64,000 nt of DNA from positions 33,120,457-33,184,456 of the forward strand of contig NC_056542.1 in NCBI RefSeq assembly GCF_910596095.1, in the 5' to 3' direction. A program made the position numbers and the translations under genes. This DNA comes from Thunnus maccoyii (taxonomy: Eukaryota; Chordata; Actinopteri; Scombriformes; Scombridae). Shown one piece after another: positions 36,531 to 45,414 of the stretch (position 1 is the first letter of the stretch; each line of letters starts with the position of its first letter). Below the pieces are notes generated by a model. The model had not been told where the DNA came from. It saw only the letters and a program-made list of their open reading frames with translations, and did no database searches.

Positions 36531-37240
36531 TAGGGCTGTGCGATATGACCAAGATCTCATATCCCAAAGATGATATGTGTCCTGATAAATTTTCTGTAAA
36601 TCCAATGAATAAATAGTTTCTGGTCCATGCCCCCCCCCACCCCCACCTCCCAGTCTGTCCATCCTTTGCGTGGATTAAATTAAATTACTCTTCTTGACTT
36701 TTTACTCGTGAAGCTTTTATTGCACTTACAATAACGTAAAGAGTGTTGTTGTCATCAACTCAAGTACTTCACTTGGTTCACCATCTCTCCAATTCTGTGC
36801 TGCACACACGGAGGACTTGGCCCCGCGTGCAGTGAACCACGGAGAGCCGAGGAGACTAGCACAACCATAAGTAACAGCAAGACGCAGAGACTATCAACTG
36901 AGCTGAAATGAAACGTGTGCACATAAATTAGGTAAATAACATAAATAAAGTCTCTACTGCATTTTGCTGTCATTTATAGTCGCCTCTTTCTCAGTGCAGG
37001 CGGAGCTGAGCCCTTCATGTGTGTAGCACAGTGGTGGAGAGTTGATGACGACTACACTCATTATGTTACTGTAAGTGCAATGAAAGATTTGCAAGTAAAA
37101 AGCCAAAAAGAGTAATTTATCAATGTAATCCACACAAAAGATGGACAGACTCCAAATGATGAAAAATATCACCGTAAAGAGAGTGATTTACGACATTTTT
37201 CCTTGTCATGTGATATATATCATCATAATGCAGAGCCCTA
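36531..37240. mobile_element. Long-inverted-repeat miniature in an intron of the SET locus
   Basis: A 710-bp element. The left end is TAGGGCTGTGCGATATGA and the complemented right end is TAGGGCTCTGCATTATGA. Flanks gggagttg (36523-36530) and ctgagttg (37241-37248) match in 6 of 8 positions, suggesting a decayed 8-bp hAT-type duplication. Long arms continue inward; for example left tgttgtcatcaactc (36748-36762) pairs with gagttgatgacgacta at about 37039. The core is short and non-coding. It lies between the second SET exon and the first acidic exon. Confidence 0.75.
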
Positions 37241-37435
37241 CTGAGTTGGTTAGATTAGGGATACAAGTTTTTTTGAGAATTTAAAGTGTGTAAAAATGTG
37301 CCGATTAGTACAGTTACTTTTGTATTTCTCCAGTATTTATATTAATTTGATTATCTGTGTATCTGTGGATTTCATTTTATCTCAGAGATATATGATCTGA
37401 TCAATATAAGTTCTTGTTTTTTATCTGAATTACAG

Positions 37436-38702
37436 TTGAAAAGCAAGCAGGCTCCTGCTGTGGCAGTAGAGACCGAGACGTTCCCTATAGATCATAGTTC
37501 CCATGAGGATTCAAAGAGAGATGATTCTAGCACACAGGTAATGGAGTAATGTAGACACTGTTGTCACTAACTATTTATGTTGACCTGTTCACCATGTAGT
37601 TCTATTACCAAGATATGAAGTTGTTTACATTGCTCTTCTGATACAGCTTTTCAGTCAGGATTACTCATTAGGTGATGTGGTAGGAGCCAGTTAACATCAC
37701 ACACTCATGTTTCGAGTCTTGCCTCATGGGGCCTTTCTGTATGGATTTCACTCTAAGTGATATCATTAAGGCAACACCTGTCAGTATCTAAATTTAATTG
37801 TTACAGGTATACCTTTACACTTCCCCAGCTGTTGCATGTTTAAAAAGGGTATTTTGAACATGATCCATTGCAGCCCATTATATGTTAAAGTTGTTGAGAC
37901 ATCTAGAAAAGAACGTGCCATGCATTTCACTTGAAGTTATATGCTAATTCAGAAACAGTTTTCACATGAGCTAACTTTTATAACTAGCTAATACCTCCAC
38001 ATACATGATTACTATCAGCGTACTGATTATTTTGTGTTTAATTATATCTAGGTGTTTACTGTCCGAGGGTCTTCCCTGGTGGATTATTCCGAAAGTTATG
38101 AAACCAATGAGGACTGTACTAAAGACCAACCTCTGACTCCACACTGTGATGAAGTTGGAAGAAAAAAGAGGAGGACAGAAAACATTCTGGTATGCCTCAG
38201 ATACTTTGAACGCCAGTAACATGTTGATAGGCAACTGATTCAAAAATCCTTCCTCTGTGATTGATTTTTATAGAATGTAAACAAAAATGGATAACCATTC
38301 CTTGATATGATTCCCTTTTTGCAGATGAATAGAGCATCAGATTTTTCTGATCCTCTGCACAATTCACATGCAAGTATAGTGGACCAAACCGATGATGAGG
38401 ATTCTGTAAAAGACCATTCCAGTGTGCAATCAGATGATGAAGTAGTTCCAAGGCTGAGAAGGACAAAAAGCATTCTGGTATGCTTAAGACACTCTTAATA
38501 CCAATATCTAGTTGATGGGCAATTTCACTCCAAATCTTTCCCCTGTAATTGGTTTTAATAGACTGTGAACAAAAATGGATAATCATAACCTCGACAGTTT
38601 TCTGATGCTCTCTGCGATTCAAGTGATGACAGCACAAAGGGCCCTTCCACTTCTATGTCTGAAATGGCTTCACAAAGGCTGAGGAGAAGCTGTAGCCATC
38701 CT
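37436..38702 (+). pseudogene. Four acidic linker exons, partly duplicated
   Basis: Exons 37436-37537 (34 codons), 38052-38189 (46), 38325-38477 (51) and 38598-38702 (35) are each open in phase 0 with ag/gt borders. They are rich in Asp, Glu and Ser and tend to end in a basic patch: 'GRKKRRTENIL', 'RLRRTKSIL' and 'RLRRSCSHP'. The introns 38190-38324 and 38478-38597 are clearly homologous (both start gtatgc and share 'aacaaaaatggataa'). The exon-intron unit was therefore tandemly duplicated. Acidic Ser-rich segments with basic ends suggest a flexible nuclear linker; no fold is recognised. Confidence 0.75.
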
Positions 38703-39169
38703 GTAAGCCTCTTTTTACCTCCTTCATGTCATCACTTAAAGGATAGCACCAGCCAAACTCAACACCATGTTCACTAACTAGAGTGCCAGACATGCATATA
38801 GACGATGCATTAAGGCTGAAATTTTCATACCATCAATATTGTACCGCTATAGGTACATTTGCACTATTCAAACGTTATTTGCACTTTTAAAGAAAAAAAT
38901 ACTTTTACAAAATTTCCATTTGTTTATCCTGGGGTTAGATTATGAATCCTACGAGTGTAGGCATTTGCATTTTCACTGGAATTTTGATTTGTGAATAAAA
39001 TTCTTATTCTAATTTTTTAGTCAACTTGATTGGTATAGTTTAGTATTTGATGATGATCAGGAAGTGTTACTTTTTTTTTCAATGTTTGTGTTTGTCTGGT
39101 GCTCTTGTTAGTGAGTCTGGTATTGATTTTTGGAGGTAGGACTTTGAACATAACACTGAAGTTTTGCAG

Positions 39170-39512
39170 AGCGAGAGGCAAACTCATCCCATGGAAGTGG
39201 AACCGAAGAAAAAAACGGATGGACAAGAATTTATGCATTGTTTTTACTGCTATGGATTGTTCACAAAAAGAGTTATGTGGCGACATTTTCAGGTCTGCAA
39301 ATTCAAGCCTCAGAGTAATACATCTAAAGCAGGTGAAAAAAAAAAGAGTCCAAGCATTGTGTGCTTTTGCTGAACCTGCTCCAGTTGGATTAGCGAAGCA
39401 TACTGGAAGTTCTTAAGTGTTATGAATCAAGACAAGGTTACAGTTGCTATTAAGGAAAACCGCTGCATTCTAGAGTTTGGTTGAATGAGAAGCTAATCAG
39501 CCAACACCAATG
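39170..39512 (+). pseudogene. C2HC zinc-finger part of the last exon
   Basis: After a gttttgcag acceptor the frame reads 'EFMHCFYCYGLFTKRVMWRH' and 'FQVCKFKP'. This is C-x2-C-x11-H-x3-C, a C2HC variant of the classical finger, preceded by the basic 'EPKKKTDG'. A single finger ahead of a recombinase domain would fit DNA or protein binding. Downstream the frame is lost before 39513, where a hAT derivative is inserted. The acceptor phase agrees with the acidic exons upstream. Confidence 0.75.
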
Positions 39513-40213
39513 CAGGGCTCCACTGTGTGAGTATTTCATTCACATTTGCCCCTAAAAATAGATATGTGCCAACTGGAAAAATAATTTACTCACACACTGT
39601 GCGAGTACAAATTACAACCATAAGACTATATGAAACGCTAGAGGACTTTTAAGTTGAAACAACGGATAGAGGAGGTGGAGACGCTTGGCCGACAAGGCAG
39701 TAACCACAGTAACTCAGTCAGTCAGGGACAGACTTGTGCTCGTGCTGAAGAAGTATTTGGTACAATAATTAACATCATCACTAAAGATGAAGCCCCTTAA
39801 TTTTTATTTTGGGCGAAAAAGAGAAGAGGTGAAAGAGGAATCCGGCGAAGTTGATTTGCAAGGTTCAACTGAGGTGGCTCACGCTAGCACAGCGGCTAAT
39901 GCTAGTGATGCTAACAACGCTAACGACGACCAAACTATAAAAGCAGCTGGACGACCGATATCCTTTGCGTGTAGTAGGCATGGGCCTACTTTTGTAAGCT
40001 CATTGTCCTGCTAAAAATGATGAATGATGTATCTTGAAGAATAAGACAACATAAATTTTGATTTACACACACACACACACAGAGCTTAAATATGTATGTA
40101 ATGAATTGTTTTCTTTAATAAACTGTTACTTGGATATTTTTCAGTGTGCTCTTAAATTTCTTTGTGTGCTCCTAAATTTTTTCATTTAGGAAAAAAGTAA
40201 GCATTGAGCACTG
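39513..40213 (+). mobile_element. Small hAT derivative inserted in the recombinase exon
   Basis: A 701-bp insertion. The left end is CAGGGCTCCACTGTG and the complemented right end is CAGTGCTCAATGC, with the CAG start typical of hAT termini. Inside, 39787-40014 opens with 'MKPLNFYFGRKREEVKEESG', resembling the N-terminal tail of hAT transposases, and then stops. The rest of the transposase is absent, making this an internally deleted derivative. Reading resumes after the insertion with 'YIRKKLRELGRL', continuing the interrupted exon. The target duplication is not clean (only caat is shared). Confidence 0.7.
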
Positions 40214-41327
40214 CAATACATTCGAAAAAAACTGAGAGAGCTTGGCAGACTGGTACTGGAAGCAACAAGAGTTAAACCTGTGAAGACTATCAAAGAACTC
40301 ATAAAACCTGAAAAGTACAGTCATGTTGTCACTGCTGCAAGATGCCTAGCTGGATTCAGTGATGAAACTGGCAAATATCAACATCCATCTCTTGCTCGTA
40401 AAGTGGGACACAGTTTGCATTCTTTGGCCATGTTCATTAAGTCCGAAGGATTGAAGATTAAAGATGCCAGCTGCCCAAGATGCTGAGGAATTTACAGAGC
40501 TATATCAAGAAAGTTGGAAATTTGACATTGCAAGCCAAGCGCTAACTCAACTTGACCAGACCAAATGGAATTCTCCTCAACTCCTTCCATTCACGCACGA
40601 TGTCCAAAATCTTCACTGCTATTTGTCTGAGGAACAGCAGCAACACTTGAATGTCCTGAAAGAAAAGCCTTTGCCCTTAAGTGGAAAAGCCTTGCTAAAG
40701 TGAACCTGATGCAAGTAATTCTCTTTAACCGCGGGAGAGCAGGAGAGGTATCCAGAACGGATCTTGTTTGCGTACTTATCAAAGGACACGTCAGAAATGC
40801 ATGAAGATGTCAACTCGGCCCTTACAGCACTTGAGCAGATGCTTTGCAAACATTTTGTATGGATAGCCATAGTAGGAAAGAGAGGAAGGAAAGTTACTGT
40901 TCTCCTCACCCCTCTCATGAGGGAATCGCTTGATACTCTGACTGAGAAGTGAGAAGAATGTGGGTTGCTGAATGAAAATGGATACTTGTTTGCATTGCCG
41001 CATTCTGTCCATTACCTCAGGGGTTCCAACTGCATAAAGCAGTTTGTGAATGAATGTCATGACATCAAAAATCCCAAAGTGCTAACCTCAACGAAACTCA
41101 GGAAACACATCGCTACCCTCTCAACCGTTCTGAATCTCAAGACTACAGAACTTGACCAGTTGGCAGATTTCTTTGGGCATAACATCAGCGACCACAAAAA
41201 GCAGTACCGCCTTCTAGAGGGCACCCTCCAGCTAGCTAAAATAAGCAAAGTTCTCCTGGCGTTGGGACAGGGATGGCTAGGAGAATACAAAGGGAAGAGC
41301 CTGGATGAAATATGTAAGGGGTATTAA
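40214..41327 (+). pseudogene. Tyrosine-recombinase-like catalytic domain, broken
   Basis: Tyrosine recombinases cut and rejoin DNA through a covalent 3'-phosphotyrosine. A helical N-terminal part reads 'IRKKLRELGRLVLEA', 'TIKELIKPEKYSHVVTAARC' and 'WNSPQLLPFTHDVQNLHCYL'. Then come a box-I-like 'LFNRGRAGEVSRTDL' (about 40725-40755) with the first Arg; a basic beta-strand 'GKRGRKVTVLLTP' (about 40876-40914); and the box-II-like 'STKLRKHIATLS', with Arg at 41100. Last is 'FFGHNISDHKKQYRL', with His at 41178 and the candidate nucleophile Tyr at 41205. His-to-Tyr spacing is nine residues, as in XerD. Several frame breaks and the upstream hAT insertion leave it dead. Confidence 0.75.
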
Positions 41328-41398
41328 GTCTTATTATATTGGTGCAATATATGACATGTCAGCAAACAACTATTTGTCATATAAAGATATAGGAGAGT

Positions 41399-42296
41399 AA
41401 AGGCCTTTACACACCGGGGGCAGTTTTTTTGTGCAATGTTTTTTTAAACTTGTTTTTGATGTGTACTTTCATACAGAATGTGAATATTACAAGGTGAAAA
41501 AAGTATAATTTTGAGTTTTCACCCGGTGAATAAAGCATCAACCAATCACGAAGCGTAATTTACACAGACAGCTGTTTCTTGTGAAGGCCCACATGGGGTG
41601 TTGAATATCCCGCTGTATGTGTTTTGAACATATTTACTGTATCTACATTGATTCATCACCTCCCAGTCTGTCTGTGAGCTTGCCTGTTTCACTGCAGGCA
41701 GGCAGGTATGCTCACTCGCTATAGTGGGAATCAATACATTGATTCATGTATCATATGCATCATCATCATGTATTTATACATATACACTGTGGATTTCTTC
41801 CCGTGGAGCCGACATGCAAACTATTTTGTTTCAGTAACTTTCTGCTGTGAGTCAGCCTGGTGAAGGCAGTTTGTCCGGCCGCTGTGCTCTCAGCTCCCCA
41901 GAACACAGGTCAGAGATCATCATCTTCATCACTGAATGATGTCAACATCATCTTGTCCTTGTCCTCCTTCTCGTCACTCGACAAAAGAAGAGGAGAGCAT
42001 TATATCCATTCAATCCACTCTGACTCCGACCTGCGTTCAGTGACTCTGTCCACAGAAGCAGCTGTCTGTCAGCTGCAGCTCCTGGTGAGCTTAGAGCACA
42101 GCGACCAGACAAACTGTCTTCACCGGGCTGACTGACAGCAGAATGAGCTGTCACAAATTCTCTCACAAATTTGTGTTTCTGTCGCAAATTCATATCGCTG
42201 CCAGTGTGAATAGTTTTGATGTGAACTATTCACAGGTGAGCATCTCACATTTTCGTGTTGTTTATTTGTCACACCCCCAGTGTGTAAAAGGCCTTA
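41399..42296. mobile_element. Non-autonomous inverted-repeat DNA element, 0.9 kb
   Basis: The left end aaggcctttacacaccgggg and the complement of the right end aaggccttttacacactggg form about 23 bp of terminal inverted repeat. The interior has no recognised domain. It begins about 70 bases after the end of the recombinase-like frame. Superfamily is unassigned. Confidence 0.7.
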
Positions 42297-42743
42297 ATGG
42301 CGACCAGAGCAGAGAATTACATCACACTCCCTCTATGTTATCTGAGCCTCTCTGTTCTCTGTTTTGATAGCTGGTCTGGTTGCGCGTTCATGTGAGTTCA
42401 TGTGAGTTCACGTGTTCAAATTTTAAGCCTTTTAAATTTAACTTAACCATATGGACACACAAAAAAATTAGCATCACATCATTGACCCATTTGACCTTAA
42501 TTAAAATACAGATGAAGACGGCAAGTTGTGTAGTGGTAATAGTTTTACCAATTGGTTGAGAGGATAATTCTGCTATTTTTCAAGCCAGCCTCTATTTTGT
42601 ATTCAATGTCAATCAGTATAGATGAGAATTCTGTTAACTCGAGTGTCCTCATCAGGTTTTCAACAATGGAAAACTGTCAGGTACTCCCTGTCAACTGAAA
42701 TAAATGTCAATCCACTGTTCAAAAATTAAAGGGGAAAAACGGG

Positions 42744-43449
42744 TAGTTACATATTGTTTCCATAATTCTACAATAAAGGGGTAGACAGACAGCGCAGGTT
42801 TAAATCCAACCCCTCCATGCAGAACCAGACCAGCACTCACAACGGTAGTACATCACCTGGAGACAATCTCGCACACTTCTCCACTGCAATATACAGCAAG
42901 TCTAAAATACAGCAACTATAATTTCAAACTAAAAGATTCTGCTAAAGCAACCAAATCTGTGAAAGCCCTGATGGAGAAACCCCATGTGTTTGTGTATAGT
43001 GCAAAATGGAGAAAAGGGACATTGCCAAATGTTCATGCTACTCACACACTCTGTTTACATGTTACAGACAACTGATATAGGACTATAGGATATATTCCTC
43101 TGTGTGGTTCAATCATGTGCTGTAAGCACACATACCACAGCGTTAGACACAGCACACACAAAGTTTAGCAACTGAAAAAACAAGACATGTCAAATGTTGA
43201 TGTCTTATCACACAACCTTTAGGGCTTTTCAAATATTTGGTTGTTGCTTTAATAGAATCTTTTAGTTTCAAATCATAGTTTCCATATTTAAGATTTGCTG
43301 TCTATTGCAATGGAGGAGTGTGCAACATTGTCTCCAGGTGATTTGCTACTCATGTGAATGCAAATCTTGTTCTGTATGAAGGGGGGGGGGGGGATTTAAA
43401 CCTGTGCTATCGCTATATTGTAGAACTATGGAAACAATATGAAATTACT
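42744..43449. mobile_element. Fold-back element with 0.23-kb arms
   Basis: The left arm (42744-42969) and right arm (43221-43449) are inverted copies over their full length. Left acctggagacaatctcgcac corresponds to the right complement acctggagacaatgttgcac, and both contain 'tttcaaactaaaagattct'-type text. The spacer is about 250 bp. A G run at 43378-43393 is an expansion of the complement of the left arm's ccaaccc region. Non-coding. Confidence 0.8.
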
Positions 43450-43669
43450 CTAAACTGTTGTTGCTCATCTTTGAGAGACACACATGCCATATACTATATT
43501 ATATTATTTTATATAATCTATACTCTTGATCACTGCAAATTGATTGCTGTCACAATGACAAGAAAAATTATGCATGATAAAGATCCTAATCCAGCCAGCT
43601 TTACTGACAGCTACATCATATTTTAATTAGATATATCTGTCTTCTATATTTGAAGAAACTTTTTTTCAG

Positions 43670-43778
43670 TACCCAGATGATGCCAGTATGCCAGAAGCAC
43701 AGGTGTCAGGCTGACATCCCTGCAAGAATGTACCTCCACATCATATGCCCAAAGCCAGAGAGAGTCAGCAAAAACAAG
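43670..43778 (+). other. Candidate isolated exon
   Basis: Preceded by ttttttcag and followed by a gtgagc donor. The frame reads 'TQMMPVCQKHRCQADIPARM' then 'YLHIICPKPERVSKNK'. The spacing of Cys and His (C-x3-H-x2-C, then H-x2-C) suggests a small metal-binding segment, but I do not recognise the family. No other exon could be linked to it. Confidence 0.4.
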
Positions 43779-44299
43779 GTGAGCTTAGAACAGTGGTTCT
43801 CAGTCTTTTTTGGGCCAGCGCCGCCCCTTTCTTCTGTTTTGGCTTTCTGCCTTGTGTGAGGTTCTTTGGCCAAAGTCATTAGATATAAATTATCCTAGCA
43901 GGCCTACATCATATAATATGATGGTAACTCTGTCTAATTCTCAGTTTATCAGTGAAGTGTAGATTGGAGTCTCTATACAGTGACAGCTGCCTCATATGAA
44001 CCTCTGCGTACATAGGTAAAGCCACGCTGCTCTCCTGTATGAAATGGCTGTATCCTCATTCTCTCTGTATTAATGTAAACTATAATAACCTGGTTGTGGA
44101 CCATATCTCTCACCTGCATCTTCCTCACTCCCTCTCCTTCTCCTTGCAGTTCTCATGCATTACGCCTGGGACACACAGGCTGCGTGAGCAGCGCGTGTGC
44201 ATCGCGGAACCTTTTGCTTTTCATTTCGGTGCCCATGTTAATGTAGGAGCGAAAATATGATGAGCTTGTGGAATTGTACTAAGTAATATATAAAACAAT

Positions 44300-44814
44300 A
44301 AGGGTTGCACAACACCAATGGATAGGTGAAAACAACTCCTTTAAAGGAGATTGTTTTCGAAAGTTCTGGTTGCAATCCCTGGGAAAAGAAAATTCTTACC
44401 AGATCGACTTGACCTACGCCGGTCACTGACCCACCCAAAAAGCGTTAGGCTACCAGACAAACAGGAGACATCTGGAAATATTAGGTAAGGGGGGAGCAAA
44501 GTACACCACACACACACACACACACACACACAGCAGAAATTAGGAAATGTCTAAATGGTCCAGAGACATCTACTCCCATTGGTCAAGGTCCAAGTGATCA
44601 TTTGGCTCACGAAAATGCCAAAAGTCACGTCCATTTTGGTATAAATAGGGGTTGGGTGTGAGCTGAAAGGGGCTGCTGCATTTATGACTTTCTGAGTTCT
44701 GTATGTTCGTGTGTAATGAAATAAACTCCTGTTGGTTGTCTGCTCATCTCTCTGGTCTCAGTGTTTGGTGTGAACATCTTAATATAACCTGATTTGCAAC
44801 CCCTATATGAACAG
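44300..44814 (+). mobile_element. Possible solo LTR (fossil)
   Basis: A region with a TATA-type box (tataaatagg, about 44641-44650), followed about 70 bases later by an AATAAA signal and a GT/CT-rich stretch, and ending in ...aaca. This is the layout of an LTR's U3-R-U5. There is no adjacent retroviral gene sequence, so it would be a solo copy. A (CA)n run sits at 44506-44532. The boundaries are uncertain, and an ordinary promoter-bearing repeat is an alternative. Confidence 0.4.
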
Positions 44815-44847
44815 GTTAGAGCAGCCACACAGGCTGCTGCGTCACGA

Positions 44848-44864
44848 GATGACGTCACGTCATC
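44848..44864. promoter_or_regulatory. CRE-like near-palindrome
   Basis: gatgacgtcacgtcatc contains the full TGACGTCA cyclic-AMP response element plus a second CGTCA half site. It lies within the CpG-rich arm of the element at 44163-45414. The motif is clear; any activity is not shown. Confidence 0.45.
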
Positions 44865-45414
44865 TAGAGATTCAAGGTCTCACCTATTTTCTCCGCGTGA
44901 CGTGCGCGGTTCTCAGCAGAAATAAACAGGGAAAACCATCCGTTGACAGTCATATGATATCATACTAGCAACATTACACCCTTCACTGTAGTTTCAATGT
45001 CTATATCTGTAGAATATGTCACAGACATGAAGTGTCACCACTGCGGGTCAGCCTGCGTGGTGCACGCCAGGGCAGGGAGCCTCTCTGACGGGGAACTCCA
45101 GTATGGAGAGTCAGTGACACACGGAGCTTCAGCACTATAATCAATAAAAAATTTTTTTTAAAAACATCCTTTTTGAGGAGTGTATGTGGTTGACACAGAA
45201 GTATCCCCAACCAAACCCCACCATAAATGAAATTTATCATTAAATGATATGAAATATTCTATAATTGATGGCCATTATCAAAGTCAAACTCTATGTAGAA
45301 AGATAAAACTGGCAGCAGAAGCGCCGCAGCAGCAACGCTGCAAGCGTGCATGACGCAGCAGTTCAGCGACGCAAACGCACTGCTGAGGTTCATGCAGGCT
45401 GTGTGTCTCAGGCG

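Larger units (their letters stand above)
34008..41327 (+). pseudogene. SET methyltransferase / C2HC finger / tyrosine-recombinase locus, decayed
   Basis: A multi-exon locus on one strand, in order: a first exon with ATG (34008-34116); two SET exons (35838-35993 and 36344 to about 36514); four linker exons (37436-37537, 38052-38189, 38325-38477, 38598-38702); and a large last exon from 39170 holding a zinc finger and a recombinase-like domain. The linker exons are all multiples of three, begin after 'ag' and end before 'gt', and join in the phase of the finger exon, which argues that this is one transcription unit. It has about four or five frame breaks and two transposon insertions, so it is dead. 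I recall multicopy uncharacterised fish proteins with these parts. That it is a recombinase-type transposon with a captured SET8-like domain is inference. Confidence 0.72.
44163..45414. mobile_element. Inverted-repeat DNA element interrupted by an LTR-like sequence
   Basis: The left end cgcctgggacacacaggc and the complemented right end cgcctgagacacacagcc match in 16 of 18 positions and are followed by tgcgtga and tgcatga. The flanking sequence is CpG-rich and unlike the AT-rich surroundings. A candidate solo LTR lies inside (44300-44814). No transposase is recognised. Confidence 0.6.
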
